Counted from the stretch's first letter, positions 23,090-35,115 are shown. The stretch is DNA of 64,000 nt from Atherinomorus stipes (GCA_023101725.1 JALJCO010008724.1:298708-362707); one strand, 5' to 3'. Numbers and translations: made by a program. Notes: generated by a model not told the origin, from the letters alone.

Positions 23090-23615
23090 CATTTGACACT
23101 CCTAGCTCAGAAGAGCCAGCTCTGAGAGCCAGAGAGCTCCCAGTTTTTTTTTTAAGGAGATCACAGTACTTTGTTTTGACTGGCCCCTGAGGAGGCCATG
23201 CTGCCAGTCACATTTGAGTATATAGGTCTGTACAAATATATGAAAACAGAAAGAAAGGATATGTTCCATTACAAATGAAGACAGAAGTTAGTGGTGAGGA
23301 GAGTGTGTGTCAGTGCTTTGTGTTGGCTTGTAATATAACCATGTGACACCTGTTTAATTTTGTTGTTTTATTGTATTGTGTATCTTTTCTTCATCTGCCA
23401 AGGGTCTACTGATGCAAATTAGCTTGCTAATGCTAATCCAAGATGTTTACCTCTGTTGCTACATATGTTTATTAATATGTACTGTCCCTATCAAATAAAC
23501 AAAAAGTTTGAAGATGGAATAAATGCACAGAATTTTAAGGCTTCTCATAAAAATACTGAATGCAAAAAAGTTTTAACACACAAACCATTAATTTATTGCA
23601 AAATTAAGGTAAAAT
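23090..23615 (-). repeat. hAT-related repeat, inverted copy of 36585-37375
   Basis: GAGAGCTCCCAGTTTTTTTT followed by AAGGAG, then a stretch ending in ATACTGAATGCAAAAAAG and TTTATTGCAAAATTAAGGTA, matches the reverse complement of blocks at 36585-37375. The middle is shortened relative to that copy. Family placement as hAT follows from the better-preserved copy. Confidence 0.6.
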
Positions 23616-23621
23616 AAATTA

Positions 23622-23698
23622 TTGGACAAACTGATTAATCCAGGTGCGTTTGGCCAGTTATTGAGATCAGACACACCTGGATTAATCAGTTTGTCCAA
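23622..23698. repeat. Perfect hairpin, 25-bp arms
   Basis: The arm at 23622-23646 (starting TTGGACAAACTGATTAATCC) is the exact reverse complement of 23674-23698, with a 27-nt spacer. It lies between the hAT-related repeat and the L1 fragment. No coding role. It could be a foldback element or two abutting terminal repeats. Confidence 0.93.
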
Positions 23699-23739
23699 CA
23701 ATGAAAGACAGGAAGCAAAAGTGCTGTCTGAAGTTCAGG

Positions 23740-25739
23740 AAGTAGTGGAACCGTGCATATACCCCATTGGGTTCTTTGCCAAAATCAATCCATTCTGCAC
23801 TCATAACCGTGATCCATAAAAATGATAAAGATGCACTCGATCCCGGTGGTTACCGTCCTATCTCATTGCTTAATTGTGACCAAAAGATTCTGTCAAAGGC
23901 TCTAGCAAGTTGTTTAAAAACTGTGATTGGTAAAATAATTCATGAGGATCAATCCGGCTTTATTCCAAATCGATATGGTTCAGATAACATTAGAAGACTT
24001 GTTAATCTGCAATACCATGTATATGATTCAATAGATCCCACAACTGCCTTGTCTTTGGATGCTGCTAAAGCTTTTGACTGTGTTGAATGGAGCTACTTGT
24101 TCAAAACATTGGCGAAATTTGGCTTTGGCAATAATTTTATCACATGGATCAAGACATGCCTAATGCTTGTGTTTTGATGAATAGCTTAATATCTGACCTG
24201 TTTCATCTACAGAGATCCACTAGACAGGGATGCCCTTTGAGTCTTGGCCTTTTTGTGATAGCAGTAGAACCATTGGCACAGAAAATAAGAACTCATGCTG
24301 ATATTCAGGATATTACTGTGGGCAACAGACATCACAAACTTATGCAGACGACATGTTGGTGTTTTTAACACAACCTGAAAAGTCTATTCCGACTTCATTA
24401 GACTGCATAGAAGATTTTGCTCTACTGTCTGGGTATCATGTTAACTGGGAAAAGTCAGAGGCAATGCCCATGTCTGGACATTGTCTCTCTTATATTTTCA
24501 AAAAGTGGAAATTTTGCTGGTCTCCTAAAAATATGAAATACCTTGGAATACATATTACATCTGATTATAATGATATGGTAAAAAAGAACATGGGTCCATT
24601 ATTTGAAAAAATTAAGATAGATTTTGGTAGATGGTCTAAAATTCACCTTTCACTATGGGGAAAAATCAGTTCCATAAAGATGATGGTGGCTCCAACTATA
24701 TTTTACGTATTGGCCAATATTCCTTTGTACGTCCATGCATTTTTCAAAGATCTAGATTCCTTGATTTTGGATTTTCTTTGGGGCAGTTCACATCACTGCT
24801 TGAGCCTTAAAACTGCAAACAAGTGCTGAAAGAGGAGGATTCGCATTGCCAAATTTCAAATGGTATTATTGGGCCTTGAGAGTAAAACAACTGAGAGCTT
24901 GGTTACCAAGCTCTGAATTATCAGACAAACCTATCTGGTTCCAGCTAGAGTGTGAGATTAATGGTGGTGAATCTCCATGGCCAAACTTATTTGGGATTAA
25001 AGCCAACATACAGAAGGAACACCCCATAATCTCACCAACAAAATTAATATGGATTAAATTACATAGAGCAGGTCGCTGGGACTTTTTAAAGTCACCATTA
25101 GCTCCCCTATGGAATAACAAAAAAATCTTAATTGGAAGGGAATCAGTTGACTGGCTGCAGTTGTGTAATAAGGGAACTTCTAATGTACAAAATTTATTTG
25201 ATATGAATATAAATGGATATTTAAATTTTGACCAGGTTGTTGATAAATATGATTTGTCACATGATCAGTTCTAGAGATATGTCCAATTGCATAGTTCACT
25301 GTCGAATTGGCTGGGAAGCCCTCTTTGTTGCCCCACAGGAAGCCCAATAGAAGCAGTTCTTCGTAAGCCACTTACTAGCATGGTCTTACCTCTAAAATCT
25401 ATAAATTACTTCAAGATGTATTGACAGATCCATTATCCAAAGTGAGGAGTGAGGAGTGGTTAACAACAATGGTAAAATTAGCATCTTACGAGAAAGTCAC
25501 CTATGGTCTCCTGAATAAGCCACATCAATATGAATATACTTGGTCTGTCTTTACCAACTGGCTCACTGTACCATAAAGCATTGACTGACTGAGGGGTCCA
25601 CTCTGTATGGATCCGTACATAACCTATGGTTGGTGTGGGGTTTTTGTTTTTTGTTGTCTTTTAATTTTGTAATTGTATTATTGTGCTCCAATAACAAAAA
25701 TGTTATGTGTGTGTGTATTACAAAAAAAAAAAAAAAAAA
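23740..25739 (+). pseudogene. 5'-truncated, decayed L1-type ORF2 with poly(A)
   Basis: Reverse transcriptase pieces lie in several frames: ALITVIHKNDKDAL and GYRPISLLN (23790-23870), EDQSGFIPNR (23944-23973), LSLDAAKAFD (24049-24078), RQGCPLSLGLF (24223-24255), the YxDD region near 24340, then the thumb and connection to about 25574. Stops and frameshifts at about 24177, 24350 and 24829 separate them. An 18-base A run ends the copy at about 25722-25739. Residue identity to the 14.4-20 kb L1 is only about half by eye, so it is a different L1-type family. It lacks the 5' end, endonuclease and ORF1. Confidence 0.88.
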
Positions 25740-26528
25740 GAGTAGAAGCCAGATTTAATGATGGAGCGCGAGAAACGTGGCCACCATCTTGGACCGGTCA
25801 CAGCTCAGTTAATAACTACGGTGGACAAACGATGCCAGAGCTGCGCAGCATCTTCTGCTGTAATTAGCGGAGCATCAAAAGCAGCAAGCTGGGAGTTACT
25901 TTTCACAAGTAAGACTGAATATCAATATAAGCTGTGTTTAGTGGTTAAAATATTTACCGGCCTGTAATAATCTGTCTAATCGTTTGGTGGTTGCTGTTAA
26001 AGTTATGTCATGAAAATGAATATGAAACTTAATAAACCCTACATAGATATCATCTCTGTAGATTACAGCTGATATTATGACACCATTAACCCATTCCGTA
26101 CTGATGCAGCAAAGTCATGAGTGCCTATGAGCACTTTTAAACACTAGAGTGACAATATTTCACGCATCAGTGAGGTTGTTATTTTACTTATGACGGGTGT
26201 ACGATAATTTCCCTCAAAATATGATAATTTTGAGCATCTGGTACGATAATTCTATATTTCCCACCTGGCAACACTGCATTTCACAGACAAGGCACAGTTA
26301 CGCAGAGAGTGTAAACCTCACCCGGTATAGCAACATAGACAACTGCGGGGGGGGGGGGGGTTCGGAACGGAGAGCTGTCCCTCTCTCTTTCTCTGACATT
26401 GGACTAGATAACGTTTGCTAGTGAGATAAGATGACGATGACATTGAGATAAACTTTACTCCCCCCGAGTTGAACTATTATGACAGATGCACGAACTGGCG
26501 AGTGTGTTTGTTCCTTATCTCGCTACAG
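25740..26528. other. Stretch without a recognised gene
   Basis: No credible frame. A run of 14 G occurs at 26347-26360. The last eight bases before the next element (GTTAGGAG, 26529-26536) are its target duplication. Confidence 0.55.
26347..26360. repeat. G-run of 14 bases
   Basis: Uninterrupted G homopolymer, directly visible. It is rare in such AT-rich surroundings, prone to length error, and able to form G-quadruplex. Confidence 0.95.
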
Positions 26529-26536
26529 GTTAGGAG

Positions 26537-27559
26537 TAGGACTGGGTTAAACGATTATTTTTCAAACGATTAATCTATCGATTATTTTTTCGATGCATCG
26601 ATTAATCTATAACGATTCACTTTTTTAATTCGATTCAATTATCGATTATCTCCTCATAAATTGACAGACAGCAATTTATATATGCTGATATAGATATCTA
26701 AAATGTAAAAAAAGAGCATGAATAAAAAGGCAGTAGGAGCAGCAGCCTGTCATGGAGTTTTTCATGAACCAACAGAATGTAAAATTTATGTTGAAAACAG
26801 CTGACTGAAAAACAGGCTTTTAATTCTTTCATTTCCATGAAAATAATAATAAAAAAAAAAGTCATTATTGAAATAATATGGTCATGCAAACTTGGAGGAT
26901 TTAAGCTAAGACAGATATTATTTTCCAACAAAAGATAATGAAGATAAGTAAACATTCAGAGTTGAACATCTATATTGAACATGGGTCTAGCTTCCAGAAA
27001 AAAGTGCATCTTCATCTTTATTCTGTTAATGCTTAATACGGGTGCCAATCACTTGGAAATGAAATTAAAAATGCTTTATTTATCCCAGAAGTGACTACAC
27101 AATACTATTACCAACAGATTAAACACTAACATGAGGTTGAGAACGTGACTTTAATTATATACAGTCAGAGACGAGACAGCTCCCGGCATCAGCTGCAGTT
27201 CCATCCACGGCCAGCAGATGGAGCTCGTGCTTCATGTTGACCGTCTCAAACAGGCCTGACGTGTCTGAAGACATGGCGACAATCTCGCGGAAGTTGTCTC
27301 ATGTCTCATGAGGCTTCGGATTTGCCATCCCTAATATCCCATTACCTTCGATGAACGAGTGTGGGCCTTCACTGCCTTACACTTTGGAAACTTGGAAGAG
27401 GCACTCGCAGAGATCGCGGCGCCATCTTTGTTTTAGTCTGAAGTCGCATGGCGCCGCCATCTTTGTTTTGGTCTGACGACGCATCGGTACACATAATTTG
27501 CGTCGACATATTTTTTGCGTCGACGTAATCGGTTACGTCGACGAATCGTCCCAGCCCTA
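26537..27559. mobile_element. Non-autonomous hAT element
   Basis: 1023 bp with ends TAGGACTGGGTTAAACGAT and (reverse complement) TAGGGCTGGGACGATTCG, flanked by the exact 8-bp duplication GTTAGGAG (26529-26536 and 27560-27567), the size made by hAT transposases. The interior has ACGATTAATC-type repeats near the left end, GTCGACGTAA-type repeats near the right end and a 28-bp near-repeat (GGCGCCATCTTTGTTTTAG versus GGCGCCGCCATCTTTGTTTTGG) at 27419-27468. There is no transposase frame. Confidence 0.9.
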
Positions 27560-27684
27560 GTTAGGAGGAGACCTCTTATGCAAAAACACAACTCATTTTT
27601 TCATTCATTTTTATTCTATAAACGCAACTCCTGATTGTCAGCTACAGTATAGCCTAGCGGTTAATATAATGCGCAATCTTTCTA

Positions 27685-28404
27685 TAGACAAGTTTCACGG
27701 GCATTTCCGTTTTACTTCCGCAGTCAATCAATTTCTGCCAAGCGCTTCCGGTTGATAAAATCTGCATTCATTTACACTGAATAGTGATGCCTCTAAAATG
27801 GCAGCATTCTCATTTATTTCTTATAAAAGAACATGTTTTATTACTTCCTCACCTGCTACGACACTGAACTGGGAGGATAATATGATGAAATGACCTGATG
27901 TTACAACTAGCAATATGTTTTTGTAATTTGTTGAGTCCTATGGTGATAAACAGGAACACCGTAGACTAACATAGTGACGCAGTCGGCTGTGAGTTGATGT
28001 CAGAAGGCTTGGGTGGTGGTAACAGTGGATTTTTTTTTTTTTTTTTTTTATGAGTTAAGCAGAATGTAGAGTTTTAGACAGCGGGCTGCACCCGATAGTC
28101 GGTCACGTAGCTGTGTGGCTGCCGTCCTATGGTGAGTTCGCTCAGTTTACAAGGTTCATATTTAATTGTTTTCACAAGCAGCTGCAGCAACATACGGCAC
28201 AAAATGTCCAAGACTGCTTTTTGGGTTTAACAATATCCACTTTTCAGTAATCAAGTTCGGGAGATCTTCCTATTTTTTTTTTTTTTTTTTTTTATTTGCG
28301 TATATCCTCAGTGTAAAATATTCTGTAACTGTGGTAACCAGAAGCCCTTAGCAGAAACTAACAGACGTGGCGGCTCCCATGGTTTTGGCCGTGAAACTTG
28401 TCTA
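27685..28404. mobile_element. MITE with 16-bp terminal inverted repeats and TA flanks
   Basis: Left end TAGACAAGTTTCACGG; the right end is its exact reverse complement. TA lies outside both (27683-27684 and 28405-28406), which fits a Tc1/mariner-type target. It is 720 bp with no coding frame. Internal T runs occur at 28032-28049 and 28271-28293. Confidence 0.8.
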
Positions 28405-28560
28405 TAAATTAGATTTTCTTTTCTTTTTTTTTTTTTTTTTGGTAAAATGAATATTTTTTATTAAAGAAAAAAAATCCCAGGAAATATTAACCGAGGTATT
28501 TACCCCGCGTACCTCATAGCTAGTTACGGCCTTGGTTACCTTGTAGTTCACCTTGTAGTT

Positions 28561-29229
28561 ATTAGGTTTAGGGGGCAATCAGTTCTTCACACAGGGCCAT
28601 AGGTTTGGATTCCCCCCTTAAAAAATAATAAAATTGTGTGTTATCTTTGTCTCACATTTAAATTCGTTTGATGATCTGAAACATTTAAAGAAACTAGAGG
28701 CAAGAATTTAAAAAACAAACAAACATGCATGTCCATTTTTTTAATACTAATGGGTGATGAAGCGCTAAATACCAAAAATAACGTTTCCACCCACAATTCT
28801 CTCCGTTGCCTTGAACAGGCTGTGTGATGCAAAATGCGCTGCAATTCGGTGTCCGAATTTCCCGCACTGCCCTGCGGACGTGACATCAAATGACGCTACA
28901 TCGGCAGTTTTGATACAGGAAGAAGACGGTCACGGTAAATTCAAACACTGTAAGTGATAGTTATGGATTCTTCTGCCGTCAGCAAACGATCCAGATCAAC
29001 TGAAAGACACTAAAAAGTGTAACTACGAAGAAACAACATTACGTTAGTAAACAACATTATAGCTTCAGTTTGTGCACGCTTCCGTGACGGCTTGGCTCGT
29101 GGCTGCAGTTACCTGAAGCGCCAGTCGTGAGTTTTGTTTCCTAATCTTGCCTCTAGTCCCTTTAAGTGTGACAAACATGCAAAAAAAGAATCAGGAAGGG
29201 GGCAAACACTTTTTTACACAACTGTATAT
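28561..29229 (-). mobile_element. Tc1-like element fragment, split by a TTAA element
   Basis: 28561-28688 and 29162-29229 join into one sequence if the TTAA element between them is removed. The right edge ACACTTTTTTACACAACTGTA is a Tc1-like terminal repeat in reverse, and GGGGGCAATCAGTTCTTCACA and GATGATCTGAAACATTTAA are familiar subterminal parts of a widespread fish Tc1 family. The transposase part is missing. Confidence 0.75.
28689..29161. mobile_element. Non-autonomous TTAA-target DNA element
   Basis: Terminal repeats AAGAAACTAGAGGCAAGA and (reverse complement) AAGGGACTAGAGGCAAGA, flanked by TTAA at 28685-28688 and 29162-29165. It sits inside a Tc1-like sequence whose uninterrupted form is known to contain a single TTAA here, so the duplication is demonstrated. 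A related, larger copy lies at 46073-46745 in the opposite sense. TTAA use suggests a piggyBac- or Kolobok-type parent. Confidence 0.88.
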
Positions 29230-30478
29230 GGTGGTAAATGAGTGTGGAAGAATGCCGATTCCTCTGTCTGCTTTACATGCTGCTGGGCAGCTGGTCAATA
29301 GACGACACTAAGGTTATGAGATACATGTAGATCAATTTAGCAGAATGCTTTTAAGTACCAGGATATATCTGTTTCATTTCTTTAAAGCTTTGAGACAGCC
29401 AGAACAAAGGGCATACAACATAACAAAAATAATCATGTAATTATCATGCATATATTCCCAGGCATAGCCCCCCCGGCCTACTTTACCTATCAGAGGGACT
29501 CTGTGGATAAGGTTTGTCCTTCCTCAGGGTGACAGTGTCCCCTCCTTGGCCATGTTTCCTGCAGTCATTATCACTTATTACATTAATAACTGTGTTATTC
29601 AAAAACCCCAACAGCCAGGCATACAGGACAGTTACGACATCCTTTATGCATTAATTACATAGATTTATATAATATAAAAGGGAAATGAGCTCGAGGGAAG
29701 TAGTTGTGTTTATATATATTAATGACTTTAATAGAAGATGTTCTTCTGTTTTAGAGATTGGAGTCTGTAGATTATAAATAAAATACTTAGTTTCACAGAA
29801 AATAAGTGATGTTGCACAGTCTGCCTAATGAGTTGCAGCCATTCCTTAATATATCAGATATTTATCTCAACTTTATTACCTGTGAAGACTCTTCTAATAA
29901 ACATGATTCAAGATACTGCCCATATTTCTGTGTAATTACATCTGCAGCATTAACTTTGCAGTTATTGACCGTGTGTATGAAAAAGGTCTGGCAATGAGAA
30001 TTGTAAACATACAAACAAATCAAATAAAAAGTAAAGACTGGAGTTTGACCTTGATTTTGATCAGTGAGAAAGTGTTAAAAGCTTAATGTACCTAAATTAC
30101 TCTACACACAGGACTGAATGGCACTGAGGTGGGATTGATTACAGGAGGGCACTGTGACATCTGTAATCGAATTTGTAAAAACACAAGAGAAGCAGTGAAC
30201 TAAGTAAAGGGGTTAACTGCAGAATTGCATTTCCTTTTCAAATGCCACCACTGTCACTCAGGTTTGGGATAAATAATGTATGATGCAACTGCTAATGCCA
30301 ACAATATTTAAAAAACAAACTGCTTGGAGGAAGAATTTGTATGGTAGCAGACTTTAAATGCCAAAGTGCCCAGGGTCGTTTATTTTTCAAACTCTGAATG
30401 CATAACATGAGGTTTTGCAGCTTAATCAGCCCTGCAGGTTAAAAGCTATCCTGACATAACACGTTACAAAAATGAAAC
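29230..30478. other. Stretch without a recognised gene
   Basis: 1.25 kb of AT-rich DNA. Frames are under 70 codons and show no motifs. No terminal repeats seen. Confidence 0.6.
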
Positions 30479-30481
30479 TAA

Positions 30482-31218
30482 GGCCCAATCCCAATTCTCT
30501 TTTTTACCCCTACCCCTTACCCCTTCCCCTTGGCCCTTGCCCTTAAAACGAAGCTGCAAGGGGTAGGGGTGAAAGTCAACCCCTTCAAATTGGGACACCC
30601 CTTCAAGAATCACATACGTCATCAGTGATTCCGCCGGCTTGTGTGTAAGCAGATGTGCGCTGAGCTGTTGGCGCAAATCTGGAGAAATCAAGCCGTCTAC
30701 AGCTGTGGATTAACGTTAACAAGCAAATTCGATTTTTGCATGACATCCCTGCCTGTGTTTTATCCCATGAAGACCAGCAGCGATGCTGCCGAATTTCTTA
30801 TTGATCATCTAGATTATCAGGGCTGCAGAGCACCGCTGGTTATAACTGAAGCGTCAATGTAGTACTCGCGATTTTTTTTCATGTGCATTTTGCAAAAAAA
30901 AAGACCGTTAAACATTTAAACAGCATTAAACTAGACTATATAATGGTTTTCACACTTTTTAAACTTTATTTATGGAGAAATATTTACATTTGTGGATGAT
31001 TTTGGACTCAGTAGCAGCCATCGTCCCAGTGATTTTCATACCCCTTAGTTTGAAGTGTGCTCTCAAAAAATCTTCGTTTGAAGGGGTATATAGCCCTCCC
31101 CCTTAGCCCTTCCCCTCCATCCTACAGGTATTGGGACACCCCTACCCCTACACATGAACGCGCAAAACGGAGGGGAAGGGCTAAGGGGTAGGGCCAAGGG
31201 GTGAAATGGGATTCACCC
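30482..31218. mobile_element. PIF/Harbinger-like MITE
   Basis: 737 bp; ends GGCCCAATCCCAATTCTC and (reverse complement) GGGTGAATCCCATTTCAC, flanked by TAA on both sides (30479-30481, 31219-31221), the 3-bp TWA target of PIF/Harbinger. Subterminal arms are runs of CCCCTA/CCCCTT on the left and AAGGGG/TAGGGG on the right, so both ends can form G-quadruplexes. There is no transposase frame. Confidence 0.85.
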
Positions 31219-31221
31219 TAA

Positions 31222-32029
31222 TTCACAATAAGACACATTCTTGGTACCAAAAAACATTTACCGGAATAATTCTATTTAGCATTTTTTCATACTAAATCCT
31301 CAGTGAAAAACTTCAGGACAAAAAAATTTACTTTAAAGATTTGTTGTCAAATTGCATCATCATTTCTGCATATTTCTGATATTTGCTGTTTGTGTTTGTT
31401 TTATCACCACTGAAATGTAATGTTGCTGTTCAGTGAAGCTGTTAAGCATCTGTTTGTTGGAACCTGATGGGGCTTGGATGTCTGTATTCCCTTTCCCCTG
31501 TCGTTTCCTGTTTGTTTTCCCCTTGTTTGTGTGCTTCATGCGAGGTGTGGTCTCGTATGATCTCTGATTCTATGCACCTGAGCCTCATCATCCTCCCACC
31601 AGTATATCTGATCAAGCCTGCTCTTCACACTTCATCAGTTTGTCAATTTACTTAAATGTTAGCAGCAGGCAAAAGTTTGCTCTTGTTCTTTGATAGATTT
31701 CTATTGCTGTGCTGTAACTAGTAATGGTTAGATGACGCCTCATGAAACATTGAAGCTTTCTGGCACAATGGTTTACACAAACATTCATCTCTTGTGGCTA
31801 CGTTCACAGGGCGACGATCAGAAGAGAAGACGCAAAAGTGGCGTCTCGTCTTCATCTCTTTATCCACGTTTACTCCAGCGTCGTCATGAAGAAATCTGTG
31901 TGTATATGAGGACGCAAGTGTGTGGAATTCAATTGGATATGCACGCCAGGCCGTTAGGTGGTGCTGTGATAGAAATCCACCATGTCCGCGCGCAAGAGTC
32001 AAGATGTGTGAATCAAAAAACAGGTATGA
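31222..32029. other. Stretch without a recognised gene
   Basis: Contains a GC-richer block at 31790-32000 with imperfect inverted GACGC/GCGTC pieces of the kind seen in fish MITEs, but no end pair could be defined. No credible exon. Confidence 0.45.
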
Positions 32030-32106
32030 TACAAGATGGATGCTAGTGAAGCCGCCGATAGGGGGTGCGTCACTGAGGAAACTGCTAAAAGTTTTGTTGT
32101 GTGTCG
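32030..32106 (+). repeat. Dispersed repeat, direct copy at 48401-48478
   Basis: ATGCTAGTGAAGCC, CGATAGGGGG and AAACTGCTAAAAGTTT occur in the same order and spacing at 48401-48478. Identity is roughly three quarters by eye. Family unknown. The copy here is cut at the left end of the next element. Confidence 0.7.
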
Positions 32107-33460
32107 TTAAAGTGCTGATGACACGTTTTTTTTTACATTTTTTGCCTCTTTTTATAGTCCAAAACGTCCTTCATGATGATCTATGTAACAGAAATAAGCG
32201 CAAGTTATTAGAAAACATCGCTGCTTTTTTTAGCACATCTGACCAGACTGTGGCGCTGTGAGCCGAAACTGGATGTGACGTCTGCAAGAGCCTCTTCTTC
32301 GCTGCTTATTTAACATTGAAGTGGCTTCATTGTGGTTTTTAAGTTCCTTTTCAAGTTTTACAGACAAACAGTAACGACTCAGCCTTCAAATTGTGTTGAC
32401 AGTTAAAGGTTAAAAGCTCGTAAGTGCAGCGTTAGTTTATTTAGGTTTCCTACAGATTCAGAATTTTATTTTGAAGAGGATAAAGAAGCAGGTCGGAGTC
32501 TGACTCACCGGGAAACAGTCAGCAGCCGGACCTCTCTGCTCGTCTAGAGCATCTGTTTACTGAAATTTAAGGCACCAATGTGTTGAGACTTCTGACACAA
32601 TGAAACTCCTCGGAAATATTCATTTTCAACTATTGTTGCTTCATCACATCGGTCATACAGCTCCTGCTATCGGCAGACAGCTGCGGCTCGGTTATATGAA
32701 GACGTCTCCGGTCATCAGATCTCCTCCAGCTGGTTTCAAAGATGCATCCTTCCCTTCATCTTCATCTTTATACACGGGAACTATTTAAAACTATTTAAAA
32801 CCATGTTAGTTGTTATCTTCTCGTTTTTTAAAGGCTAATTATTTACCGCGGCTAGCTCACGGCTGCCGTTAGCTGCGAGCTACTGCAGGGGGTGAGTGCC
32901 TCGTTTCTGTCTGTCCTGGATATGTCAAACCGCTGCAACTCATCGAGTTGTTGGTCTGCTTTTTGTTGTTCCAGGTCGCTCCTTACAGTTCTTGTTCCCT
33001 CGGTGTGGTCTTGCAGGCTTTTAGCTGAACCAGTGGACCTGAGGCTGGGAGACGGACTGTAGGCAGCTGGCTACAGTTCTACTCTGGTTCTAGCTTGTAA
33101 AATGTGATTTCCCCAAATTTCTCAGCATTATCACACTTTTCTGAACTGGCTGATGTTCCCAGCACACAATCCAGTTCCACTCTAGCTGTTCTGGAGCATC
33201 TTTCATGTTTTCCACGGCTTAGATTATACATGTAACTCAATGGGTGGACCGCAACTCTGTACAGTCGCTGACGACACAACATGGCGGCTCGTTTCACGAC
33301 TGAAAAGCTGTTAGCATTTAGCCGAGCCTCCTTAACATCTGATATTTACGTAAAAACACGTCTGATTAACTTCAAACTGCACAGAGCTACTTATTTTGTC
33401 TTGGTGTGTTGTTGTATGTCAAAGTTACTTGAAGTTAAGGTCGTGTCATCAGCACTTTAA
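32107..33460. mobile_element. MITE with 19-bp perfect terminal inverted repeats
   Basis: TTAAAGTGCTGATGACACG at 32107-32125 and its exact reverse complement at 33442-33460; 1354 bp in all. The ends begin and finish with TTAA and resemble those of the element at 12621-13406 (TTAAAGGnnnnATGACA type), so the two may use the same class of transposase. No transposase frame is visible. GC-rich stretches with CTAGC/GCTAGC motifs occur near 32850-32890. Confidence 0.8.
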
Positions 33461-34729
33461 GCTGATAGGTGAGTCAAGGCAGGTGAGCGAATAGTTTGGG
33501 CAATATAGTGTACCTTTTAATTGCAAGCAGGGTCCAATACAACCTTTCAGCATTTAAATGTGATTTCACATAAGTGGAAGTCATCAGGGAGGTAAAAAGA
33601 AAGATGATACTTTACAGTGGGTAGTTCTGAGAGCACTACATGTCAAAATAGCTTAAAGGAGGATTTAAACCAGCATAACGAAAAAAAAAAAAATTCTGTT
33701 AGGTAGCTGATGCAGGAAATAGCAAAAATCTAGAAAAAAAGAAAGGATAACAATCGTTCATAAGGAGAAGAAAAGGAGTTCACAAAAAGTGACACAGGGA
33801 AAAGAAAACTTTTCTAGGAAGGAGAACACATGAGGAATATAAACTAGAATTGAAGCCTAATGACCAAACAGAACAAAGGCAGTGCAGCAGGGAAAGAAGG
33901 AGAGCAGGCTGACAGCTAATGCATGAAAGTGTCAGCACTGACTGAAGTACATGAAAACAAAACAGGAAGTGTTTGGATCAACGTCATAATGAACAGCCCC
34001 GAAAATCCATGACAGTGCATGTAGAGGAAAGTGTGTCATCTACAACATGGGATCATTAGTCTGACACATTTTCTGAACAACGCTGCAATTCCAGTGTCCT
34101 GCCACGGTAAACAAAACCATCTTTTCAGATGTTTCTGCAGTCCAAACTGGACCTGAAACCCTCATCATTCGCACGCCTGCAGGAAAAAAGCACACCACCA
34201 ACTGAAGATCAGAGAAACATGCTGAGGCTTTGAAGTTTGTGACATCACTACAATCATACACCCTCAGTTTTATCAAATTAAATCTATTTGACTAATATTT
34301 AGATTATTTTATAATGTCTTCCCTTCATTAAGGGTGTAGATAAAAAAAATCTGATTCATGGGGAGCAGAAATAATACAACTCCATTTATTTTTTTGTTTT
34401 TTTCCCTGACGAGCCCAGAAAGCCAAATGATGCAGCAGCTGATTGACTGGAACAGTCAGAGGGGCAGAGGTATGGAGGCAGACAGCACAGTCAGGAAGCT
34501 TTTACACCTCATTACAGGCTGGAGTTCCTTCTGTAACTCCCTGCTCATCAGTGGCGGATCTAGAAGATATTACATGGGGTGGCAGAGGACCTTCAAGAGG
34601 TCAGTGCACTCTAAAAAAAAAAAAAAACTAAAAAAAGGGACAATTTTCATGCTGTGGTACTTCCTCAAATGTAAACCTTCACCCTCAAAAACTAAAGAAA
34701 CTGAAAAATCCCTACTCACCTGTAAGTTT
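33461..34729. other. Stretch without a recognised gene
   Basis: No repeats with defined ends. Frames up to 152 codons (34358-34816) have no motif. An A-run lies at 34612-34626. Confidence 0.55.
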
Positions 34730-35115
34730 CCACTTACTAGCCGCTTTATTAGGAACATCCTGTTGGTACCACGTTGGACCCCTTGTCACTTTCAGAACTG
34801 GCTTAGTTCTTGGTGACATAGACTCATCAAGTTGTTGGAAACATTCCTGAGATTTTGCTCCATATTGTCATGACATCATCACACAGTTGCTACAGATTTG
34901 TCGGCTGCACATCCATGATGAGAACCTCCCGTTCCACCACATCCCAAAGTTGCTCTGTTGAATTGAGATAGTGACCATGGAAGCTGTGAACCCATCACGT
35001 TCAAGGAAGCAGTTGGAGATGATGTGAGCTTTGTGACATGGTGCATTATCCTGCTGGAAGGAGCCGTCAGAAGATGCGTTTTGGTCATAAAGGAATGGAC
35101 ATGGTCAGCACAAGG
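34730..35115 (-). pseudogene. Tc1-like transposase, C-terminal remnant
   Basis: On the minus strand the sequence runs from the DHVHSFMT stretch (near 35100) through the CCATGTCACAAAGCTCA block (the aspartate-containing DNAPCHKA region of DDE Tc1 transposases) and the GTGGTGGAACGGGAG/CATCATGGATGTGCAGCC block to CCTAATAAAGCGGCTAGTAAG, a Tc1-family 3' end. The frame is broken several times, and the glutamate-containing part is cut between about 34965 and 34985. Only the last third of a normal transposase remains, so it is dead. Confidence 0.82.

Noticed and set aside
30641..30862. 73-codon open frame inside the Harbinger-like MITE
   Set aside because: Non-autonomous element interior; no transposase motif.
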